Shown here: in pieces, positions 1 through 5,043 of the stretch
Position numbering within the stretch: the stretch's first letter is position 1
Layout of the letters: the number at the start of each line of letters is the position of its first letter
Source of the DNA: Dehalococcoidia bacterium
GTDB lineage: Bacteria; Chloroflexota; Dehalococcoidia; Dehalococcoidales; UBA3254
NCBI GenBank assembly: GCA_030691835.1
Contig: JAUYDO010000064.1
Span: 1-5,043, forward strand
Direction: 5' to 3'
Length of the DNA: 5,043 nt
The notes under the pieces: model-generated
Seen by the model: the letters and a program-made list of their open reading frames with translations, nothing else
Told to the model about the DNA's origin: nothing
The model's database searches: none
Translations under genes and position numbers: made by a program

Positions 1-275
1 AAACCAGAGGTTTCCCTGGTTATCCCGGGCAATAATGTTAACAGCATTGTGGCCCAACCCATCCTTGGTGGTGAAGGTACGCCAGTTAGTTCCGTCATAG
101 CAGGTGACGCCAGCACCCATAGTGCCAAACCACAGGTTTCCCTTAACGTCTTGGGCAATAGCCGTGACAATATTGCTTGCCAGTCCATCATTAGTGGTAA
201 AGGTGCGCCAGTTCGTACCGTCGTAACGGCTGAGACCACCGATAGTACCAAACCAGAGGTTGCCCTGGTTGTCCC
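1..275 (-). repeat. Tandem propeller-blade repeats visible in the DNA, period 123-126 bp
   Basis: On the plus strand the string aaaccagagg starts at 1 and again at 250, with a one-mismatch copy (aaaccacagg) at 127, giving spacings of 126 and 123 bp. The bases just after each copy also agree in part: copies 1 and 3 are nearly the same for about 28 bp, while copy 2 is more diverged. The repeats encode the GNLWF strand and its neighbours in successive blades. Similarity at the DNA level suggests fairly recent blade duplication or exchange between blades, as opposed to old blades kept alike only at protein level. Confidence 0.75.
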
Positions 276-564
276 GGCCGACGGATCTGACATCATTACT
301 AGCGAGGCCATCCAAAGTGGTATACTTCCGGTACGTCCCTTTGCCCAAATCCCATTTGACCACACCGCCCGACGTGGCCGCCCACAGCGCGTTTCCTTCA
401 GCTAGTAATTTTTGGACCTTACTGCTGTTTGTAAAAAGTGTCCAGCCGGCATCGTTCTCTATAGGAGACCAAGATACTGTAGGTTGCGGTTGGCAGCTCA
501 CAATCAGGATTGACAGAACCAGAACTAGCAGGATTACAGCTGACTGGACTGTAAATTTCTTCAT
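1..564 (-). CDS. Two-component-regulator-type beta-propeller lipoprotein, N-terminal part (3' end outside window)
   Basis: An open frame of 188 codons starts at the ATG 564-562 and runs off the left edge without a stop. Residues 1-3 are MKK, residues 8-22 are hydrophobic, and the segment ends in IVSC, a lipobox with Cys24 as the likely lipidated residue, so the mature protein should be exported and membrane-anchored. From about residue 55 the chain is made of repeats of about 42 residues typical of the reg_prop family (PF07494): GNLWFGT at 101-107 and 142-148, GNLWF again at 184-188, YDGTNWRTFTT at 114-124 and 156-166, and DGLASN in the linkers. A more diverged first blade (ALWAAT, 59-64) precedes them. 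Such propellers form the extracytoplasmic sensor half of hybrid histidine kinases or stand alone as surface proteins; the missing C-terminus decides which. The lipobox favours a stand-alone lipoprotein. A GAGG ribosome site supports the start. Ligand unknown. Confidence 0.88.
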   Translation of the reverse strand, partial: MKKFTVQSAVILLVLVLSILIVSCQPQPTVSWSPIENDAGWTLFTNSSKVQKLLAEGNALWAATSGGVVKWDLGKGTYRKYTTLDGLASNDVRSVGRDNQGNLWFGTIGGLSRYDGTNWRTFTTNDGLASNIVTAIAQDVKGNLWFGTMGAGVTCYDGTNWRTFTTKDGLGHNAVNIIARDNQGNLWF

Positions 565-567
565 TGC

Positions 568-574
568 TCACCTC
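568..574 (-). promoter_or_regulatory. Ribosome binding site of the propeller lipoprotein
   Basis: On the minus strand GAGGTGA lies just upstream of the ATG, with six bases between GAGG and the start codon. This spacing supports the chosen start, which also places a complete lipoprotein signal peptide at the N-terminus. Confidence 0.65.
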
Positions 575-594
575 GCTTCTCCCTCTACCTGCGG

Positions 595-740
595 CCGAAG
601 GGGACATTCCCTGTCAATTGCATCCAATCCGGCTCCCCTTGCCAAGGGGAAGGGGAAATCTATTTTAGAGAGGGGCGATGCCCCTCTCGTCCGCCTCTGG
701 CGGATTGCACCTCAGTAATTGGGAATGTCATTTACTTCGG
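595..740. repeat. Imperfect inverted-repeat element with three internal hairpins (possible MITE or REP-like unit)
   Basis: This occupies most of the 211-bp gap between the hydrolase and the lipoprotein. The outer arms match in two blocks: CCGAAG (595-600) with CTTCGG (735-740), and GACATTCCC (603-611) with GGGAATGTC (721-729). Further in, TGCATCCAATCCGGC on the left and TGCAATCCGCC (reverse strand) on the right also resemble each other. Between the arms lie three compact palindromes: CCCCTT/AAGGGG (635-649), GAGAGGGGC/GCCCCTCTC with loop GAT (668-688), and TCCGCC/GGCGGA (690-704). No open frame of note fits. The symmetry suggests a non-autonomous mobile or extragenic palindromic repeat. No transposase is present in the window and I could not confirm a target-site duplication. 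Confidence 0.5.
668..688 (-). terminator. Strong hairpin downstream of the hydrolase, possible weak terminator
   Basis: A perfect 9-bp stem GAGAGGGGC/GCCCCTCTC with a three-base loop lies about 90 bases past the hydrolase stop codon in the direction of transcription. On the minus strand it is followed by TAAAATAGATTT, which is A/T-rich but not a run of T, so intrinsic termination is uncertain. It may instead be only the central hairpin of the surrounding inverted-repeat element. Confidence 0.3.
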
Positions 741-775
741 TCATGCTTCACCCGGCTGGTTAGACGAAGCTTGTG

Positions 776-2464
776 CTATTGTCCTGGGATAACGGGCATC
801 AGCAGGTAAGACAGGTACTCCGGAGTGTGATATATCGTATGCCTCGTCTCTTTCATGTTGTTGACGTGATACCAGATGAAGAAATCGTCCCAGGGAGCAT
901 CCTGTCCCTTGATTACTAGCTGTAGTCTGTGACCGGCTTTGAAAACGTTCGAGGTGTCGCGGATGTCAATAGCGTATTCATATATCCTGCCCGGTACGAT
1001 GGGTAGACTCCTTGTGTGTGGATGATATGGGCGATAGGGCTTGGATTTGCTCTCATCGAGTTCCCGGTGAGACGCCTTGAGCCACCCTTTTGATATCATT
1101 GTCTCTGAGCCATCGGGAGCTATGTCCTTAATGTCGACCATCCAGTTGGCTTCGTCCGTACTCAGGGCGGCGTGGAAATACACAGCAAGTGGTCCGGTAA
1201 CTTCCAGGTCCTCGCTCAGAGGTTCCGTTACGAACTTTACGCAGGGAGCTTTGTCACCGGGCTTTGCCCAGGGCACATTAACGAAGCTTTCACAGCCCTC
1301 ATTCCAGGTGGGCGGCGTCTCAGATAGCCGGCCGTTGCCCCTGAGATAGAATTTGGTCCACCTGGTCCTCGCCAGGGGCCATTCGCGCTCCGTGCGCCAT
1401 TCATTAATGCCGTGTGTCCAGAGCTTAATCAGGGGCTCATCCATAATGCCGGTATCTATCCCCTTCAGCCAGTGGTCATACCTCCTCAGAACGATGTCAT
1501 GGTTTTCATGCCATGGTCGGTCAAAGCCTCCTTCCCACGCCGTGGTGGTGACCAGCAGCTTCCTGGGCGTCTTCACATTCAGGAAAGCGTCAATAACCCC
1601 GGGGAGGTGGATAGCCCACGCACTCCAGCGCGTCACGAAGTAGACCGGGACCTTTATCCTGTCATACTTGGTGCAGGCTGACCTTTCCCAGTAAAACGGA
1701 CCGTCATAAGGATGTAGCAAGAGGTCAAGCATGAGAGGATTTACCTCTGGATGTGTAATCAGTTTCCACATATAGGGGTAGGATTGAATTGCATAGCTAC
1801 TCTTGAGCTGTATGAGCTTTGCCGCTAGCTCCTCTCTGGAGAACTCTTTCTCGCTCATAGGTTTGGTCATATGGGTATGAATCAGACGCCAGATGTGATG
1901 ATAGAAGCCGAAGTTGAATATGCCGCCGTGGTAGGCGCAGTGACGGTATTCGTCGGTATACCCGTCGTGAATAAATATAGCCTTCAAGTGAGGTGGTTGC
2001 TGCGCCGCAACCAGGTATTGCGGTGTTGCCCACCATGACATACCCAGCATCCCGACCTTGCCGTTGCACCAGCGCTGCGCGGCGGCCCACTCTACGATAT
2101 CGTATCCATCCTCCGCCCACTTCGTTCCGAAGTGGCAGTACTCACCGTCTGAATTGCCGGTTCCGCGGACATCAGCCTTTACATTGACGTAGCCTCTGGG
2201 TACGAAATAATCCTCCATACCGGATTCATGACCGCCGGTTCCTCTGGTATAATCCGATGCGCCGGGGGGGCAGGGAAGTTTTTGGGTATCCTTGCCGTAG
2301 GGCGAGATTGAAATCAGCGCCGGGAACTTACCCTCGGCATCCGGGCGGTACACGTCCGCCCATAGCTTAACCCCATCTCGTGCCGGGATAAGGACATCCT
2401 CGTCCAGTCTCATTTCGTACTTTGGCTGAGATACTGATTCGCGCCAGTCTTTCGTTTCTCCCAT
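776..2464 (-). CDS. CocE/NonD family hydrolase (peptidase S15 / X-Pro dipeptidyl-peptidase fold)
   Basis: This complete 562-residue protein has no signal peptide, so it is probably cytoplasmic, and its length is close to cocaine esterase (about 570). An alpha/beta-hydrolase domain (PF02129, about residues 20-300, with a helical cap at about 165-260) is followed by a jelly-roll C-terminal domain (PF08530, about 345-555; EPLSEDLEVTGPLAVYF at 414-430, TSNVFKAGHRLQL at 504-516). The nucleophile is Ser143 in GMLGMSWWATPQ. Tyr56 in SPYGK matches the oxyanion-hole tyrosine of CocE, and RGTGNSDG (100-107) is the family RGxGxSxG block. By family it should hydrolyse an ester or amide; the substrate cannot be read from sequence, and dipeptidyl-peptidase activity is not implied. 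The usual GWYD Asp and GPWxH His are not at their normal places (RWSA 279-282, TAWEG 308-312), so the triad may use other residues such as His286, His319 or His322. The start is fixed by an AGGAGG site, and the gene has its own promoter. Confidence 0.9.
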   Translation of the reverse strand: MGETKDWRESVSQPKYEMRLDEDVLIPARDGVKLWADVYRPDAEGKFPALISISPYGKDTQKLPCPPGASDYTRGTGGHESGMEDYFVPRGYVNVKADVRGTGNSDGEYCHFGTKWAEDGYDIVEWAAAQRWCNGKVGMLGMSWWATPQYLVAAQQPPHLKAIFIHDGYTDEYRHCAYHGGIFNFGFYHHIWRLIHTHMTKPMSEKEFSREELAAKLIQLKSSYAIQSYPYMWKLITHPEVNPLMLDLLLHPYDGPFYWERSACTKYDRIKVPVYFVTRWSAWAIHLPGVIDAFLNVKTPRKLLVTTTAWEGGFDRPWHENHDIVLRRYDHWLKGIDTGIMDEPLIKLWTHGINEWRTEREWPLARTRWTKFYLRGNGRLSETPPTWNEGCESFVNVPWAKPGDKAPCVKFVTEPLSEDLEVTGPLAVYFHAALSTDEANWMVDIKDIAPDGSETMISKGWLKASHRELDESKSKPYRPYHPHTRSLPIVPGRIYEYAIDIRDTSNVFKAGHRLQLVIKGQDAPWDDFFIWYHVNNMKETRHTIYHTPEYLSYLLMPVIPGQ

Positions 2465-2470
2465 TTCAAA

Positions 2471-2477
2471 TCCTCCT
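2471..2477 (-). promoter_or_regulatory. Strong Shine-Dalgarno site of the CocE/NonD hydrolase
   Basis: On the minus strand AGGAGGA lies directly before the ATG at 2464, with six bases in between. It matches the anti-Shine-Dalgarno sequence almost fully and fixes the start codon. Confidence 0.8.
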
Positions 2478-2532
2478 GAGAATTAACGGTTACGCGCAAG
2501 ATAAGCATGATAAAGTCCATACGCAGGACGGT

Positions 2533-2560
2533 CGTATACTATTCTATCACACCGTGTCAA
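2533..2560 (-). promoter_or_regulatory. Sigma-70-type promoter for the CocE/NonD hydrolase
   Basis: Reading the minus strand, a perfect -35 box TTGACA (2560-2555) is followed after 16 bases by TATACG (2538-2533), which matches the -10 consensus in four of six positions. Transcription would begin near 2526, giving a leader of about 60 bases before the ATG at 2464. The position between the repeat element and the gene fits independent transcription of the hydrolase rather than read-through from carB. No transcript data support this. Confidence 0.5.
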
Positions 2561-2577
2561 GTGCCCCTGCGTCAAGT
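2556..2577 (-). repeat. Direct repeat ACTTGAC overlapping the -35 box, possible operator
   Basis: ACTTGAC occurs twice in the same orientation on the minus strand (2577-2571 and 2562-2556), 15 bp apart. The promoter-proximal copy contains the -35 hexamer. Two equally oriented copies about one and a half helical turns apart could be a regulator site, but the upstream copy could equally be a chance or decayed -35 box; it has no -10 partner of its own. Confidence 0.3.
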
Positions 2578-2580
2578 CCT

Positions 2581-2762
2581 TATTAGCTATCAGCAGTCAG
2601 TTTTTTCACAGGTAATCTCTTAACCCGGACAAGCCGGAACCATCCGCCTGAGGCGGACGATTTTATCGGGGCGAAACCCACCATTCCGCTTAGGCGGATT
2701 CAAAGTGGTGGGTTGCGCTTCGCTTCACCCACCCTACTGTTTCTGATAGCTGATAGCTTATA
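2581..2762. repeat. Candidate MITE-like element with ~20-bp terminal inverted repeats
   Basis: The left end TATTAGCTATCAGCAGTCAG (2581-2600) matches the reverse complement of the right end (2743-2762, TATAAGCTATCAGCTATCAG) in 17 of 20 positions, with an unbroken 10-base core AGCTATCAGC. The ends bound 182 bp with no gene, filling most of the 328-bp gap and ending 30 bases past the carB stop codon. The right end also carries a tandem duplication of CTGATAG. Inside are a TCCGCCT/AGGCGGA palindrome (2643-2657), a one-base-shorter relative (TCCGC/GCGGA, 2685-2698) and two competing GGTGGGT stems. Each end carries an outermost TA, which would suit a Tc1/mariner-IS630-type TA target duplication, but that dinucleotide alone is weak evidence. 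No transposase is nearby. Confidence 0.5.
2675..2733. other. Overlapping, mutually exclusive hairpins built on GGTGGGT
   Basis: AACCCACCA (2675-2683) is the exact reverse complement of TGGTGGGTT (2706-2714), a 9-bp stem whose loop encloses the TCCGC/GCGGA hairpin (2685-2698). The same central segment (2707-2713) can pair instead with ACCCACC (2727-2733), a 7-bp stem whose loop contains a small GCG/CGC stem (2715-2723). The two folds cannot form together. This resembles attenuator geometry, but no T-run follows on either strand, so it may simply be the folding pattern of a repeat element transcribed past carB. Confidence 0.45.
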
Positions 2763-2792
2763 CATTGTGATGTCTGAGGGACAGACGCCTTT

Positions 2793-5043
2793 TTAGACGT
2801 TTTTTTCCTTGTTGCGGTACTCTGGCAGAGGTTTGGCGCTGTAGCTCTGACTGCCGTTCATGATTGCCTGCACTGCGGCTCGGGCGGTATCAAGGGAGGT
2901 GTAACAGGGGACGCGTCTTTCTGCCGCAGCACGTCTGATGTGGAAGCCATCTCGCAACGGGATGCGCCCGCCGCTGGATGTATTGATGACCGCCATTACC
3001 GTCCCATCGTGAATAATGTCAATGACATTGGGATGACCTTCACTGAGTTTTTTGCTTATCATGTTGACCGGAAGCTTGGCGGCGGCAATCATAGTGGCAG
3101 TGCCTTCGGTCGCATATAGCTTGTAGCCCAAGGATGCCAGCTTTCTGATGATGGGCAGGGCTTCCGGCTTGTCGCGGTCAGCGACACTCACCAGTATGCC
3201 TCCCTCCGGCGGTAACATCAGTCCGGCGGCGATGAGCGCCTTGGCAAGTGCCCCCTCAAAGGTGTGGTCAATGCCCATCACCTCGCCGGTGGATTTCATC
3301 TCCGGACCCAGGTAGGTGTCAACGCCGGGTAGCTTGGACATGGAGAAGACTGGGGCTTTAATAGCTATCAGGTTCTGTTTTTCACAGAGTCCGGTGGTGT
3401 AGCCCTGCTCTTTGAGACTTTTGCCCAGCATGACCTTGGTGGCTACCTTGACCATGGGCACGCCGGTGACCTTGGAGATGAAGGGCACAGTTCGGCTTGA
3501 CCGGGAGTTCACTTCCAGAACATAAACAGTCGACTCCTTATTGTCAGTACTCCGCATGATAATGAACTGGATATTCATCAGACCTTTGACACCCAGCTTG
3601 CGTCCGATGCGGGTGGCGTAGTCAACGAGGGTGTCCACTTCCGGCTCGGTCAAATTCACCCCGGGGTAGACCGCCATAGCGTCTCCGCTATGGACTCCCG
3701 CCCGTTCAATGTGCTCCATGATGCCGGGAATGAGCACATCCTCGCCATCGCAGATGGCATCGACCTCCACCTCTTTGCCCTCGAGGTACTTGTCTACGAG
3801 GACGGGGTGCCTGGTATCCAGCTCCATGGCGAGGGTCATGTAGCGCACCAGCTCCGTGGCGTTGTGGACTATCTCCATTGCCCTGCCGCCGAGCACGTAG
3901 CTGGGGCGCACCAGCACCGGGTAGCCGATGAGCTTGGCTACGTTAAGGGCTTCGTCTACCGAGGTAACACCGGAGCCGGGTGGTTGCGGAATGCCCATGT
4001 GGCTCAGTAAGTCCTCAAATCTGGCTCTGTCCTCCGACATGTCAATGCTTTCGGCGCTGGTGCCCAGGAGCGGGTTGCCGGCGCGGTGCAGAGGGTTCGC
4101 CAGGTTAATGGCGGTCTGACCGCCGAACTGCACTATCGAGGGGGTGGAGCGTCCGTTCAGACCGTTCTCATTTTCCAGTATATCGCGCAGGCTCTCCTCA
4201 TCGAGAGCTTCGAAGTAGAGGCGGTCGCTGGTATCGAAGTCGGTGGACACTGTCTCCGGGTTGGAGTTCACCATGATGCTCTTGTAGCCGGATTCCTGCA
4301 AAGCCCATGATGAGTGAACGCTACAGTAGTCAAACTCAATGCCCTGACCGATACGGATAGGGCCACTACCGATGACCAGCGCCTTATTGCCTTGAATGCT
4401 CTCAGCCTCGTTTTCCTGCTCGTAGGTGCTGTAGAAATAGGGAGTGGCGGCGTCGAACTCTGCGGCGCAGGTGTCAACCATTTTGTACACAGGGCGGATG
4501 TTCCAGTCGTGTCGTAATGTCCTGACCTGCTCAGGCAGTCTGTCAGCAAGGGTGCCAATCTGGATATCGGAGAAGCCGAGCCGCTTCGCCTCCCACATCA
4601 GCTCCGGGGTCAGCGGCTGGGACAGGAGCTTCTTTTCCATGTCCACGATGTTCTGGAACTTTCTTATGAACCAGAGGTCGATATCGGTCTTCCTGGCGAT
4701 GTCTTCGTGGCTGATGCCCCGTCTCAGCGCGGCAAAAATCGTCCACAGCCTGAGGTCGTGGGGGTACAGCGGATAGCTCTTGACTTCTTTGCCCGACTCC
4801 CACTTGGGGTCTTCCCAGAGCAGGGTTTTCGTGCCGAACTCCAGCGAGCGCACTGCCTTCTGCAGCGCCGCTTCGAAGGTGCGGTCAATAGCCATGACCT
4901 CTCCGGTGGCTTTCATCTGGGTGCCGATGATGCGGTCGCCAGAGGCGAACTTATCAAAGGGCCAGCGCGGTATCTTGACGACAACGTAGTCCAGCGCCGG
5001 CTCAAAAGCTGCCACGGTCTTGCCGGTGACGGCGTTGGTGATT
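2793..5043 (-). CDS. carB: Carbamoyl-phosphate synthase large subunit, C-terminal two thirds (5' end outside window)
   Basis: CarB makes carbamoyl phosphate from glutamine-derived ammonia, bicarbonate and two ATP, in the cytoplasm with the small subunit CarA, for pyrimidine and arginine synthesis. The frame stays open to the right edge; 749 residues are visible (read from base 5042) against about 1070 in full, so most of the first ATP-grasp domain is missing. The visible part starts near the FEPALDYVVVKIPRW block (13-27), then MKATGEVMAIDRTFE (43-57), the oligomerisation domain with RPVYKMVDTCAAEFD (183-197), and the second synthetase domain: GSGPIRIGQGIEFDY (225-239), NSNPETVSTDFDTSDR (259-274), RPSYVLGGRAMEI (379-391), EVDAICDGE (426-434), GIMEHIERAGVHSGD (440-454). 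The C-terminal MGS-like allosteric domain has ATEGTA (644-649) and INTSSGG (686-692). One oddity is EVNSRSSRT (510-518), where EVNPRxxRT is usual. The frame ends at TAA 2793-2795. No start or promoter is visible; an internal GTG at 5015 is not the start. Confidence 0.97.
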   Translation of the reverse strand, partial: ITNAVTGKTVAAFEPALDYVVVKIPRWPFDKFASGDRIIGTQMKATGEVMAIDRTFEAALQKAVRSLEFGTKTLLWEDPKWESGKEVKSYPLYPHDLRLWTIFAALRRGISHEDIARKTDIDLWFIRKFQNIVDMEKKLLSQPLTPELMWEAKRLGFSDIQIGTLADRLPEQVRTLRHDWNIRPVYKMVDTCAAEFDAATPYFYSTYEQENEAESIQGNKALVIGSGPIRIGQGIEFDYCSVHSSWALQESGYKSIMVNSNPETVSTDFDTSDRLYFEALDEESLRDILENENGLNGRSTPSIVQFGGQTAINLANPLHRAGNPLLGTSAESIDMSEDRARFEDLLSHMGIPQPPGSGVTSVDEALNVAKLIGYPVLVRPSYVLGGRAMEIVHNATELVRYMTLAMELDTRHPVLVDKYLEGKEVEVDAICDGEDVLIPGIMEHIERAGVHSGDAMAVYPGVNLTEPEVDTLVDYATRIGRKLGVKGLMNIQFIIMRSTDNKESTVYVLEVNSRSSRTVPFISKVTGVPMVKVATKVMLGKSLKEQGYTTGLCEKQNLIAIKAPVFSMSKLPGVDTYLGPEMKSTGEVMGIDHTFEGALAKALIAAGLMLPPEGGILVSVADRDKPEALPIIRKLASLGYKLYATEGTATMIAAAKLPVNMISKKLSEGHPNVIDIIHDGTVMAVINTSSGGRIPLRDGFHIRRAAAERRVPCYTSLDTARAAVQAIMNGSQSYSAKPLPEYRNKEKNV

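Noticed and set aside
419..607. Minus-strand open frame of 62 codons overlapping the lipoprotein start
   Set aside because: It is in another frame of the same strand and its product shows no motif. The ATG at 564 gives a lipoprotein signal and in-frame propeller blades.
612..617. TTGACA on the minus strand upstream of the lipoprotein, as a -35 box
   Set aside because: At 16-18 bases spacing the sequence is GC-rich (near CCGCAG) with no -10-like hexamer.
260..718. Plus-strand open frame of 152 codons across the left gap
   Set aside because: It runs antisense through the propeller lipoprotein and then through the palindromes of the gap. It has no ribosome site I can see and no family resemblance, while the minus strand over 1-564 reads as a clear signal peptide plus propeller repeats.
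2772..2800. GTCTG/CAGAC hairpin followed by T-runs just after carB, read as a terminator
   Set aside because: The T-runs follow the hairpin only on the plus strand, where no gene ends. On the minus strand, which carries carB, the stem is only 5 bp and has no T-run behind it.
3690..4010. Plus-strand open frames antisense to carB, also around 4086-4310 and 4444-4776
   Set aside because: They mirror a highly conserved carB coding strand, and the products look like low-complexity reflections without known motifs.
776..5043. A single operon or new multi-gene system formed by carB, the hydrolase and the lipoprotein
   Set aside because: The gaps of 211 and 328 bp, the separate promoter for the hydrolase, the repeat elements between the genes and the unrelated functions give no support beyond shared strand.

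Overview
The window carries three protein genes, all on the minus strand, two of them cut by the window edges, separated by two intergenic gaps rich in inverted repeats. From right to left, which is the direction of transcription, they are: carB (large subunit of carbamoyl-phosphate synthase, 5' third missing), a complete CocE/NonD-type serine hydrolase of the S15 fold, and the start of a lipoprotein built from two-component-regulator-type beta-propeller repeats. I see no tRNA, rRNA, CRISPR array, transposase or phage gene.

The organism is a bacterium of medium GC content. The CarB wording around the oligomerisation domain, a cytoplasmic CocE-like hydrolase, a reg_prop lipoprotein and gaps filled with palindromic repeats together suggest a Chloroflexota/Dehalococcoidia-like lineage. 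This is an inference from remembered family resemblance, not a database result.

Layout: 1-564 propeller lipoprotein (minus, runs off the left edge); 565-775 gap holding an imperfect inverted-repeat element with three internal hairpins; 776-2464 CocE/NonD hydrolase (minus); 2465-2792 gap holding the hydrolase's ribosome binding site, a good sigma-70-type promoter, a direct repeat over its -35 box, and a 182-bp candidate MITE-like element with about 20-bp terminal inverted repeats; 2793-5043 carB (minus, runs off the right edge).

The three genes do not look like one operon. The gaps are 211 and 328 bp, the hydrolase has its own promoter, and the functions (pyrimidine/arginine precursor synthesis, ester or amide hydrolysis, an exported propeller) do not form an obvious pathway. 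I do not find a convincing new multi-gene system. The points most worth a second look are the two repeat elements, the hydrolase's apparently non-canonical catalytic triad, and a Pro-to-Ser change in the otherwise conserved second ATP-grasp motif of CarB.
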